Positions 23,101 to 35,100 of a DNA stretch of 64,000 nt are shown here, in pieces. The notes beneath the pieces were generated by a model. That model did no database searches. It had not been told where the DNA came from and saw nothing but the letters and a program-made list of their open reading frames with translations. A program made the translations under genes and the position numbers. Source of the stretch: Leptasterias polaris (lineage: Eukaryota > Echinodermata > Asteroidea > Forcipulatida > Asteriidae); the NCBI GenBank assembly GCA_037783415.1, contig JAZGTN010000028.1, positions 3,978,501 through 4,042,500 of the forward strand, read 5' to 3'. Every line of letters begins with the position of its first letter. The stretch's first letter is position 1.

Positions 23101-26100
23101 TTTATTGCCATTATAGTCCGGGAGCCCGGCGGGGTTTATTGAAAATATTTAGTGCAAAAGGTTTGAAGTGTGGGATATGCAGCACCCCCCGGGGGAACCT
23201 TAAAATGTGAATTCTTAAGTGCACCGAGTGGTGCGTTGGGAGGGGGGAGCCCCCTAAACTCACCCCAAAAGTCGATTTAATGAAAATGTTAAGTGTAAGC
23301 TAAATTTCTTCATGGATTGAAAGGCCATGGTCCACTGACTATGATTTCCGTACTTAAGAAAATAAATAATGGTGCCAAGTCTAATTAAGAAGGCCCTTAA
23401 TTAGCGCTAACCCAGTCCGCAAGCCGCTATCGGTCCGTCGTCGGTCCACCGGCGGCGGGCCGACAGTGGCTGCCACCGGCGGACCTCCGGCACAAACGTC
23501 CGCCCGCTCGCTAGCGGTCCTCCGTCGGCAGCCGACAGAGGTCCGCCGATGGTCCATCATCGGTCCTCTGTCGGCTGCCGACGGAGGACCGCTAGCGAGC
23601 GGGCGGACGTTTGTGCCGGAGGTCCGCCGGTGGCAGCCACTGTCGGCCCGCCGTTGGCCCATCATCAGCCCTCTGTCGGCTGCCGACGGTGGACCGCTGG
23701 CGAGCGGGCGGACGTTTGTGCCGGAGGTCCGCCGGTGGCAGCCACTGTCGGCCCGCCGTTGGCCCATCATCGGCCCTCTGTCGGCTGCCGACGGTGGACC
23801 GCTGGCGAGCGGGCGGACGTTTGTGCCGGCGGTCCGCTAGTGGCAGCCCTCTGATGGTCCGCCGTTGCAATGTTTATATGTTTGTTGGTGACATTTTACC
23901 ACATGAAATCACTTTGGTACATGTAATTCCAGTTGAAAAATTTCCTAAACGTGATAATCGTCCTGTGGTAAATGTGTGTTAAAACAAATATGGACACTGT
24001 GATAATACTGCTGTGTTAATGTTACTGTGGTAAAACCTATTTATTTATAATTATTCAAATAATATCACTTTAATTGTTTCATCGTTTGTTTGCATGGTAT
24101 GGAGAATTCAAAATAAATATTATTCAATGACACAAAATAAGGAGCACTTTCAATTCAAGAACAGGTATAGATTTATCTCTTTTGTACATGTGTGAAGATC
24201 TTTGTTGCTATCAATGTTGCTTGGGTCAGTCTCAGTGCAGTCCGTAGACTTGACAGCCACTGTAGTAAGAGCTGTAGGTGTTCTGCTGACTTCCTGTCAT
24301 AAGTTCGCTCCATCCAATTGTCCACTCAATCTCCACAGAGCATGGTTTTCTTGTGTGTGAAATAATCAACCCTCGCAGAACTGATATGAATCTGTAACAA
24401 TATAAAAGGAATAATAAAAAATAAATAACCTGTCGTATTTCTTAAGTAGGACCATGCAGACATACACATTTTGGTACAAATGAAGCGGGCAGAGCTTTAA
24501 GGTTGATTGAAGTTACAGGCTGGCATGGTTATTTCATCAGCTGTGCATTATACGGTACATGTAAAATATTAATAGTATTCATTAATCATCAAAATACTGA
24601 ATGGTTACTATTCAGTCAGTATTTTGATGATTATTGAAATGAATATATTTACATTTACTACCTGAAAACTGATTAAATATAAGTAAATATTCATTAGGCC
24701 AATTAATCCTCTACAATGTCTCGGGGGAGTCCGTTCAACTAATATCACTGACTTAACAAAATGAGCAAATAAGTTGCCGGACACTGGGTGTTGATCATTC
24801 ATTGAGTGGTTTGGGCGCAATTTTGCACAGGTCTTGTTGTTTACCTATAAAAATGTTGTTGAGTTAAGAAAGAAAATCTGAGCAAATACTTATAGATCAG
24901 GCCAGAATAGATGCTTTCATTAACTGTTTGCTAAAAAATTATGTTTGGTATATACTAGTGTCTGCTTAAATTTATACCAAAGGTGTTCACCTTCAACCAC
25001 ATTTTCAGCCAACCATTTATACTATATTTGCTCCTTGAGAATATGCATGTTAATAACAAAAGTAAGGCATGTAAGGTATTCTAAAACGTAATTTAAAAAT
25101 AAAATGTTCAAAGCAGAAAAACAATGTTGCCAGGTCAGGCACGGAAAATTGAGACAAACCTTAATCAAGTGCCTCTGCATCAAGGAGTGAACATTTTTAA
25201 GTCTAGGAGAATATAAGTAACAATCTTCAAACTATATAAATAACGTACTTACACATACCATGCAACCAGTGACCAGAGGTTCCATCCAGCCAGCAAGAAT
25301 GCACTGATGATGCTTGCGTTGTTGTCGATGTTAACACGAGTAAACCGGTACGGGTCATGCCCTCTCATGTTAACTATGAGGAGGAGAAACATAGATCTAC
25401 AGTTGTACATATGTCCAAGGTTTAATGTTGTCCTTAGACAAACTTGGATTATATCTATATGCTGCAGTACAACTGTTTGTAACTTTTTCCCATTCTTCTT
25501 GCTGATAACAAAACACAACCATGGAGAAAAGGTCACAATCAACCCTTGCTCTACTCTGTACATCAACCAACCGTTTTTTCAAATGGCTTACTGTTGAGCA
25601 GCCAGCTGTAATTGGACCATACTGACCTGTGACTCTGAACCACTGCATACCGTGTACACTGAGCAGCTGTTCCCTGGGATCGTGGGTGGGCTAAAAGGCC
25701 CCAGCTATGTGTGTAGTACAGGGTCACTATGCTAGTACACATGTTCTGTGAGCAATCTGCACTATTAAAGTAAAGTTGTATAACATATTATATAAAACTG
25801 ATGCCGATGAAGTAAACGGCTTCTGGCCGCTGCAATAGTAGGCCGCTAGGCATGCCGCCCGAATACAGCTGGTAGTCTGCTGTTCGTTTTGGAGCGGCAA
25901 GCCTCTAGTGGTATGCCATTCGTTACCGATGTCGGTCCGCTGACGGTTTTTGAGTGGCAGAACACTGGTCGTGTGCCGTTGGCTACCGATGTCGATCTGC
26001 TGTCGGTTCTTGAGCGGTGGGCCTCTTTGGGTATTCCATTGGTTACCGATGTCAGTCCACTGCCGGCTCTTGAGCGGCAAGCCTCTGGCTATGACCGATG

Positions 26101-29100
26101 TCGGTCCGCTGTTGGTTCTTGAGCGGTAAAGCCATTGGTGGTATGCCACTGGTTACTGCTGCGGTCCGCTGTCAGTAATAGTGAGGGCGGCAGGCCTCTG
26201 GTGGAATGCCACTCTTTATTGCAGTCGTTCCGCTGTTGGTTCTTGAGCGGCAAGCCTCTGGTGGTATGCCACTCGTTACCAATATCGGTCCGCTGTCGGT
26301 TCTTGAGCGGCAGGCCTCTGGTGGTATGCCAGTGGTAATACCGATGTCGGTCCGCTGTCGGTGCTTGAGCGGCAAGCCTCTCGTGGTATGTCACTGGTTA
26401 CCGATGTCGGTCCGCTGTCGGTTTTTGAGCGGCAGGCCTCTGGTGGTATGGCACTGGTTACCGATGTCGGTCCGCTGTCGGTTCTTGAGCGGCAAGCCTC
26501 TGGTGGTATGTCACTGGTTACCGATGTCGGTCCGCTGTCGGTTCTTGAGCGGCAGGCCTCTGGTGGTATGGCACTTGTTACCGATGTCGGTCCGCTGTCG
26601 GTTGTTAAGCGGCGGGCCTCTGGTGGTGTGCCGCAGGTTACCGATGTCGGTCCGCTGTCGGTTGTTGAGCAGCAGGCCTCTGGTGGTATGCCACTCGTTA
26701 CCGATATCGGTCCGCTGTCGGTTCTTGAGCGGCGGGCCTCTGGTGGTATGCCACTCGTTACCGATACCGGTCCGCTGTCGGTTCTGTAGCGGCAGGCCTC
26801 TGGTGGTATGCCACTGGTTACCGCTGGCAGGCCGCCGTTGGTGTTTGGTCGGCGTGCCGCCGATCGCAAGCCACCTGGCTACCACTGGCGGACCGCTGTC
26901 GGTTTTAAATCGGATTGCCGATGCCGACGAGCCGCTGCTAAGCCACCACTTGCCACCGGCGGTCCGACGGCAGCTTGCGGACTGGGTAATTACACGTTTA
27001 ATCGAAATTTTGAGTGCAAGGATGAAACATGTGTCAATGTGTACCTTACACTGTGCTGACTCAAAATCAACTACTCAAGAAAGTTTTAAGTGGTGTCAAT
27101 TTGCCTAAGGGGGGGGGGGGGGGGGGACAAAGGTTAACAGGGGTTCAAAATTTGGTTTAGGCCATCCCTTATCAAAATAAAATTGGATTTAATCAAAATT
27201 GGAAGTGCAACAATATTTTTAGGGATTGAAAGGCTATGGTCCGCTCAATGAGCATTTTGTTTTACTGAAGAAACACATTAATAGTGCCAAATTTAACTAA
27301 GAAGTCATTTAATTACCACTAATTAAAACGGATAACTAGAATAACCTACTTTTTATATTGACATTTTGGTTGCATTAACAAAAATAAGCCCAGGAAGGTT
27401 TACATCATTTTTGCCAGATTACATTTTTTAATTAACTACACGCATAATTATGTAAAACATGTAATCTAGCTGCCTGCTGTCATAAAAAACTTCTCACAAT
27501 AACTCTTATCTGAACATCTGAACATGGCAAATTAAGTGTCCAAACAAAAAACTATCACTGTATTAGGGTTGGTGATTATGATTACCGCATTTCTTCTATA
27601 TGCAAAGGGGATGTTGACCAATGTGTCTGTGCCAATCCCCCCCCCCCCCAAAAAAACCCCAAAAACAAAAGCTATCACTGTATCAGGGTTGGTGATTATG
27701 ATTACCGCATTTCTTCTATACAAAGTTGACCAATGTGTCTGTGCCAATCCCCCCCCCCCCCCCCCCCCCCCATCGCATCGGTGCCGGCTGCATCCCCTTT
27801 CCTGGGTAGCCCAAACCTCCCATTTGAAAATTTTGGAAAGTAAAATTACTGGAGTAGGACATTACAAAAGCACTGTAAAAAAGTAGTTCACAGCTATTAA
27901 CAGACAAACTAACTGTGTTTTTTTTTTACATCACAAACTGACAGTTCTTATTCTGTGTATGCCTGCATTGTATTTTACGACAACTCATGTCCATACAAAC
28001 AATTATAAATCACCACTTGTTCGCTGCTTTTGATGACAAAATATACATGGTTCATAATATCCAGTCGGAACAGTCGCACACACTGGATGTGCCAAGTTTC
28101 TCTGTTGCATTCTATTTTTGTTATTCGAAATCAGTGGGGTGTTCTTGCAGCCCTGTGTACAGATTACACCAACATACTACAACATGCTGGGGTGACAATG
28201 CTGGCAATTATAGTCTTTTTCTCTCATATGAAGAACAGCTTAGGGTGTCAGACTAGAAAAGAGAGCCAGGTCAATGCTGCGTCTATGGTATTGTTTGATT
28301 TTCTTGAGACCTGCAGGGAAGCACCTAAGAGTTTTTGATAACGTGCTGGAAAGTCTGATCATAGTCAAAGGGTGACCGTAATCACAGGCAGGGCAGTCTG
28401 GTATCTTCAATTTGTTTAGGTGATGAACTGTTCTGGCGTAAAAGGTCCGGATCCTGCTTTTTAAAAAGCTGTCAACTGATGTTGGGGCAGGTTGAGACCA
28501 GTGACTTCATCTGTGGGATCCTTTACAAGGTCTTTTTGAAACCTTCGATTGATGGTCAAAATTGACATATTCCAGATGATACCACAGAATGGTAAGTGTG
28601 AGATGTAAGGCGTATTATTCTCGGCAGAATATTAAGGTGCTCGTGCATAAAACAGGTCTGAGTTTGCAAACTATAGTTCATTTTTCATTATTGCACTCCT
28701 AAATATTGACACAGCCCTTTGTGTCCAAATAAATTTGACTCTAGTTTTATACGCCACTGCCATTATATGACACTGCTAGATGTAGGTGCCCTTATGCAAC
28801 GGCATGACCATGTAGGCATACCTTCAAAAGTATTTGTCACACACATGTGTTAGTTATGTGATAAACAGGTAAATGAGAAGGTAAAAATTGTCTTCGAGGG
28901 CTAAGCAGACGGTCCGAACATCAAGGAGATTTGATAGGTAGATTAGGTAGGGCTCTGTATCGGTCAGAATGATACCTTCACTGATAATAAAAAATGTCCT
29001 GAAACTGAATAAGGTGTAGTTGAGTTGCAGGTGCCAGGCAGTGTTTTAATGAGGGGTCTATCTGGAGAGATCTTTGCTTTTCCTCTGCTATCAGATTGTT

Positions 29101-32100
29101 GTCATTCACTGCAATGCATGTTGGTTTATTGCCTGGTAAGAACTAATGGGAGAAGGTGACAATTCCTGCTGAAGTTATTATCATTATCTAGAAAAATGAG
29201 CCCACCATTCTTGATCGCAGTCACTTGTTCTTGGTCCGGTAAGAGGGTAAGACGTTTGATTGGAAGTGGTAGTGGGATTAAAGTGAGTTTAGAAATGTTC
29301 TCTGCCATATTTGCTGATATTAGATGAATAATACATTTATTTCAATAACAACTTACACGGAAGTTGGATAAATAACCACAAAACAAACATCTTAGGTCAA
29401 GGGTGAAGCAAAAGCTTTTGCTCTCGTACCTACTGAAATCAAGCTTGTATACAATCAACAGGCAACGACTCATTTGCCTTCTAAGAAACTCCCTGGAGAA
29501 TGAGAATGGAAAGTCAGTGAGGGTCAGTTACTCCAGATCACGGTACAATCTGACCTTCAATCCGTTCCACTGAAACTCCTTGATATCTTTAGATCCAGTT
29601 GCAAGGCGGGGTGCTACACCAACAAGTGCACAAGCAAGAATGCATGGCCTTGACTGCTCTTGGATGAGTAGAGAGTACAACAGTTTGATTTGTGCTAACT
29701 CACCCAAGCTGGACATATGCATTGTGAACATAACACCAAGCACCAAAATTAACCCAGAAATATACTTAAAATCACGATTATTATGATCTTAGATAAAGAG
29801 TAAGGCCTTTTGCGGAAAAATATCCCTTTTAAAATGTGTATAATGGTGAAAACTAATTTTAATATTGCACATAATTATACGTACGTAAAAACTCCAGAGT
29901 TGTGCTAATCACAATCAACGATCATAATAACAAGGGTCTAGTCACTTTAATTGTTATTATTGGAGATACAAAGTTACTGCAAACAGGCTGGTTGACCACA
30001 CATTTGACCCTTTCTTGAGCGAAGATGGCACCACTCAAAACTTAGTTAGTTGATTTTGAGTCAGCACAGTGTTATAAGTTACACATTGACACACACTTGC
30101 ACTTAAAGGTATTGGATTGGCAGATTAATTACACTTGGCACCGATATTCATTTTCTTAAATATGGAAATCTCATTCAGTAGACCATAGCTTTTCAATCCA
30201 TGAAGAAATTTTGCTTGCACTCCAACATTTTCATTAAATCGAACTTTGACCTTTGTTGACCTTTGACCCTTTCTTAAGCAAAGATGGCACCACTTAAAAT
30301 TTTCTTAAGTAGTTGATTTTGAGTCAGCACAGTGTAAGGTACACGTTGACACATGTTTCATCCTTGCACTCAAAATTTCGATTAAACGTGTAATTAGCGC
30401 TAATTAAGGGCCTTCTTAATTAGACTTGGCACCATTATTTTTTTTCTTAAGTATGGAAATCATAGTCAGTGGATCATGGCCTTTCAATCCATGAAGAAAT
30501 TTAGCTTGCACTTAACATTTTCATTAAATCGACTTTTGGGGTGAGTTTAGGGGGCTACCCCCCTCCCAACACACCACTCGGTGCACTTAAGAATTCACAT
30601 TTTAAGGTTCCCCCGGGGGGTGCTGCATATCCCACACTTCAAACCTTTTGCACTAAATATTTTCAATAAACCCCGCCGGGGTCCCGGACTATTAATTTTA
30701 AGATTGATTCCCACACAAATAAAAACTCTTTAAAACTCCATCCCTAAGTATGCACAAACCACAATCCTTTTGCACAACCACAAAACTGGTATATAAAATC
30801 ACAAGGTGTTCGGTATGATGCTCAAATCATCCCAGCTTGAATACAGATAAGCTTGGTTTCAGCTTGACCATGTATTTATTGGTCTGTATATAGATCTGGT
30901 AAAACTGCACCTTTAAGGTGACGTCATGTTACAATTGATAATAATAATATTGGACAACCATTTTTTTACGTAAATTTTCAAGGTTTTTTATTTTTGTCCA
31001 CTCTCATCCCTGGTAGCTATTTTTCAACCCTCAGCTCTCGTTCTGTATAAAGGTATTTGAACATTTTTCATAATGAATGATAGGAGGGTGGCATTTTGGG
31101 GGCACACTGAAGGAGTGTATTATTACTTTGAACCCCCCCCCCCCCCCCCCCACCTCCTTCAAAATTGCCACTGATGTTGCTACACCTATGGTGGAGGTGG
31201 CTTATGGACCACACCCTATGTATTTAACATGTACGATTTATTGTGTGCTTATATGTCTTATTTCATGATTTGTTTTTTATTTTCTCAAACAGCTCTGAGC
31301 CAATCAGTTCCATCCCATCTTGCTATGCCGTTACATCTTCAACAACGTCTTCACATTCAACCAGCTATGTCTTCAACTCCACAGACTGACAACACTAACG
31401 GTAAATGAGCAACCTGAGTAATTTCTAGAGCTGGTAAATTATATTGAAGATCCAAGAAAGAAGTTTTCATCAAACGAAACTTATGTGGATTTTGTTTTCA
31501 TAAAAAATCAGGCATGATGATATTTGTCCTACTTGAAAGTCTGAATTCCAATTTTGTTTTTTACCCTCAGAAAAGTCAGCAAAATGGTTATTGAATAGCA
31601 TGACAATTTTTCTAAACCTATACCATACATAGGCCAGCCCTTGCACCTTTTTGTCCTATTTGTTCCCAAGGGCTTAATACCATACCTGAGAAATTGAATT
31701 TTTTGTTTTGTATCATCAGGACATGTGAACCGTGTACCTCAACCACACAGCACTCAGCCTGAGCCATCTCCAGTCTTGCCTCATAACAGTATTACCATGG
31801 CAACCCATCATCATGGCCAATCAGCATCTCCATTTGCCACACCCACTATTGCTACATCGTCACCGAGTCCCTCCCATCCAAGGGCTTTGTCTCGAAGTAG
31901 ACGGTTGTCCCTTGATCCTCATGTGAGGTTAAAGGTCGACAAACTGGAAGTGGTAAGTCCAACTAGATTACAGGCTAATTAGCTTTAAAGGCAAAGTATA
32001 CCTTTGGTTTTTGGAACTGTTCGAAAGTTTTAATCCTATGTACATGTAGATATATACAATAAAACTAACCTGTGAAAATTTCACTTCAAAAGGTGGTCGC

Positions 32101-35100
32101 GTTTTTGAGATATTGCCAAAAAACCAGAGCGAATATGTCCATGTAGGAAGAATATTCGCTATAGGAATACACAATCTGAGAAACGTTTCTGACAGAAACG
32201 TTTCTCAGATTCAAATTTGGGGGCATACAAACTGATATCCTTTTCCTTAACCACATTACTTGGAAGTGAAATGATTCTCAAAATGCTCTGTACTATCGAA
32301 AGCTGCTGTACTTCTAACCAAGTAAGTTTTTATTGCCATTAATTTTAAGAGTGATTACCAAACGTGTACCTTCCCTTTAAAGGTGAGTTCATAGATTGGT
32401 TTTTGTTTATGTAATGCTGATTTGTGGACAAAATTATCAAGAAAGATGCAATAAAAGTCGCCTTTGAAAGTTTCAGCTGAACACAGTTTCTAATTGTTGA
32501 GAAAACAGTGTAAAAAAAACTGTCACTCTATTTTCACAAGAACATCGAGCCCATCAACGTTTAGTGAGGTGACAGCGGGTACCAACTGCATCTCTTGCCA
32601 CAGCATTCGCGAACGGACACCAACCCTCAGAAATCTGAGAAATGATTCATGCATGAATCCTTTAATCCTCAAATGTTTTGGGTAAACAATTATAAAAACC
32701 GCATTACTTCAAAGGGCATCCTTTCTCAAAATTGTTTATACTATCGTCAGCTGCAGTGCTGAAGTAAGTTTTTATTGCCATTGTTTTTTGGAGTATTTGC
32801 CAATCTATGACCTCACCTGTACGAGGGGTAATGAATCGTTCATTTTAATTTTGCATTTCACCAATGGTTGATTTTAATGTTCTGTGATCAACAATTCAGA
32901 GACACCTCAGATGACAACTGAACGGATAACAGTCATTCTTTTTCCTTTGTATTTAAGTTTCTAATAAACTTTTGTAGAGTATAACAATTTGAGATTTGTG
33001 CATTGAATTAAATAGATCTTTTCTTATTTTAACATCCCATTTAGGCTTTGAAATATCTCGGGATAGATCCATCGGAAGAGGAAAAGATGGAACTGAGAAG
33101 ACGGCTGCAAGTGGACCAATCAGGAATGGTGCCTTATGGAGGTAAGGGAATGGCGGCCCAATTACGAATGGTGCCTTACGGAACTGAGGGAGTAGTGGTC
33201 CAATCAAGATTGGTGCATTATTGAAATAAGGATATACTGGCCCAATTAGGGATGGTGCTCTTTGGAAGTAAGGGAGTAGTGACCCAATAAGGATTACTGC
33301 CTTGTGGAACTGAGGGATTAGTGAACCAATCAAGAATGGCATCTTATGGAAATAAGGGTGTACTTGCCCAATTACGAATGGTGCCTTTTGGAAGTAAAGG
33401 GAAGAATGGCCCATTTAGGAATAGTGGCTTATGAAATTTATGGAGTAGTGGTCCAATCAGGAATGGTACCTGTGTAGCATTTACTGATACCCCTGTTTTT
33501 ATTTCTATCTCCTTCAGTCTTTGTTGCTGTCTCCAGAGAGTTATTCAAGATGCAGCTTGATGACAGTCTCCTAGGAGCAGGGTCGTTAACCTTTGCAGCC
33601 CACGACGTTACCGACTTTGCTGAGCCGCCACCATTTCAACAACAGGTAAGATACTTGTGAGTCAAACATGAGACCAAGTTTAGAGAACTGCTCAAGCACA
33701 GAAAAATTTTGCTCAGCAGAATAGGTCGCCAACCAGAATGCCGTGTAATGTATACTGTTTATGACTGGCTCCCTGCAGATTTTCACTGTCATATTCTGCT
33801 AAGCTGGTCTATGAAGAAATTTGTTACACCACTGTTATTACAGCACTGGTAATGAATAATATGACCCATCTGTTGGTGAAGATGTTTCTCTGACACCCCT
33901 TTCCTTTCTACTGATATCGTAAGTTCGGAATTCCATGTGTCCGTATTCCGCAGTGCGCAATCCTTTAAAGTGAAAATACACGCCTTTACAGATAACACAG
34001 TATGCAATACAGATACATGGAATTATGTGCATTGCTTGGCGCGTATTTTCATTTTAACGCATTGCACATTACTCATTACGTACAACGCGTGACGGACACA
34101 TGGGTTTCTGACCTAACGAGTGACAACGTATTTATTGTTACAGCCACAGAGAGTCAGTTTAGACACAGTACCGAGCAGTGAGTTAGAAACGATGAGAAGA
34201 CAACGGGATGAAGCACTCAGAGAAGTTGAAAGATTAAAAGTAAGTCACTCACAATCTATCAGTTCAGTTTGGAGACCGCCAACATAGGGCTAGATAGCTC
34301 AGTTGTCAGTTGGTAGAGCGCCAGCACGTTAAACCGGAGGTCGTTGGTTCAAATTCCGCTCTAGTAAATTTTTCTTTTGTTCAACCCAAAATCAGTTCAG
34401 GATCTAGTATCAATCCACAATTACTAGTCAGAATTAATCCTACTACTACTGCATGACTATTCAATATTAATCAATATCACTGTGATTTTGAATGATACTA
34501 TGCCAGCCTATGATGTGATAACATGTTGTGAATTCATGTACACAGTATAAAGTTGACCCTTCTACTATGTGACCATTTTATATCATCCACTGTGGTTTAA
34601 ATGATAAATAAACTGTGCAGCCTGACATATGGTATCATGTGGTGAATGCATCTTCACAGCGCACAGTCAACCCTCCTACTGTCTGACCATTCAATATCAT
34701 CCACTGTGGTTTAAAATGATAAATAAACTGTGCAGCCTGACATCATATCATGCGGTGAATGCATCTACACAGTGCACAGTCAACCCTCCTACTGTCTGAC
34801 CATTCAATATCATCCACTGTGGTTTTAAATGACAGATAAGCATTAACAGTCTTCAGTATGATATCATGTGGTGAATAATTCTACATAGTATACACATGTT
34901 CACAGTTTCCTGTTCACAGTTGTGTCCCACCCACCATACACAAACCCATGCAGTTGAATGGTTTCAAATGGTTGGTCATCTCGCTGGAAAATCAATGTAT
35001 ATTTGGTTTGCGGTAACACCATGTGTATAGATTTTGTTCTTTGAGAACTTGTCTTGCTATTTATTCTACTGCCGCGGAGTAGATTATTCGGAAATTGGGA

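Larger units (their letters stand above)
23411..26986. mobile_element. 3.6-kb inner TIR element with TAA target duplication
   Basis: The ends cccagtccgcaagc and gcttgcggactggg are perfect inverses. They are flanked by TAA at 23408-23410 and 26987-26989. Removing it restores agcgctaattacacgtttaa, which exists uninterrupted (inverted) near 30380-30400 in the outer element. It contains a GC-rich palindrome, a 60-bp minisatellite and a spliced minus-strand frame. The 3-bp TAA suggests a Harbinger-like origin, but no Harbinger transposase or Myb-like gene was found. Confidence 0.8.
23116..30691. mobile_element. 7.6-kb TIR element with ~300-bp inverted repeats and TTA target duplication
   Basis: The left end tagtccgggagcccggcggg and its complement at the right end open TIRs of about 300 bp (23116-23410 and about 30395-30691). 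They are similar throughout, including the word ggattgaaaggccatggtcc. TTA flanks it at 23113-23115 and 30692-30694. A 3-bp TTA duplication fits PIF/Harbinger-type elements. About 4.0 kb remains when the inner element is removed. A second partial copy of the right end lies at about 30000-30270. No transposase is recognised. Confidence 0.75.
22837..30733. mobile_element. TTTAAAGG-family MITE split by a nested 7.6-kb element
   Basis: The left part (22837-23115) starts ttaaaggcaaagtatacc and reads to ttattgccatta. The right part resumes at 30692 (ttaattttaagattgattcc) and ends near ctctttaaaa. Joined, the two parts match the uninterrupted copy at 31984-32381. It begins 32 bp after the exon 10 donor. 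Confidence 0.75.

Noticed and set aside
23381..23982. Several overlapping 90-130-codon frames on both strands
   Set aside because: They result from the 105-bp GC-rich repeat and palindrome, which lack stop codons by composition.
26206..27108. 300-codon + strand frame and overlapping long minus-strand frames
   Set aside because: They run through a minisatellite of exactly 60 bp. A period divisible by three keeps many frames open without coding meaning.
32953..33414. 153-codon minus-strand frame with PYFHKAPFLIGP-like repeats
   Set aside because: It is the reverse reading of the 42-bp tandem repeat that spreads from exon 13, and its 3' part overlaps exon 13 itself.
34289..34362. tRNA gene
   Set aside because: A and B boxes are present but the anticodon arm is not paired and the D loop is enlarged. 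The sequence continues into a non-tRNA tail, so it is called a SINE.
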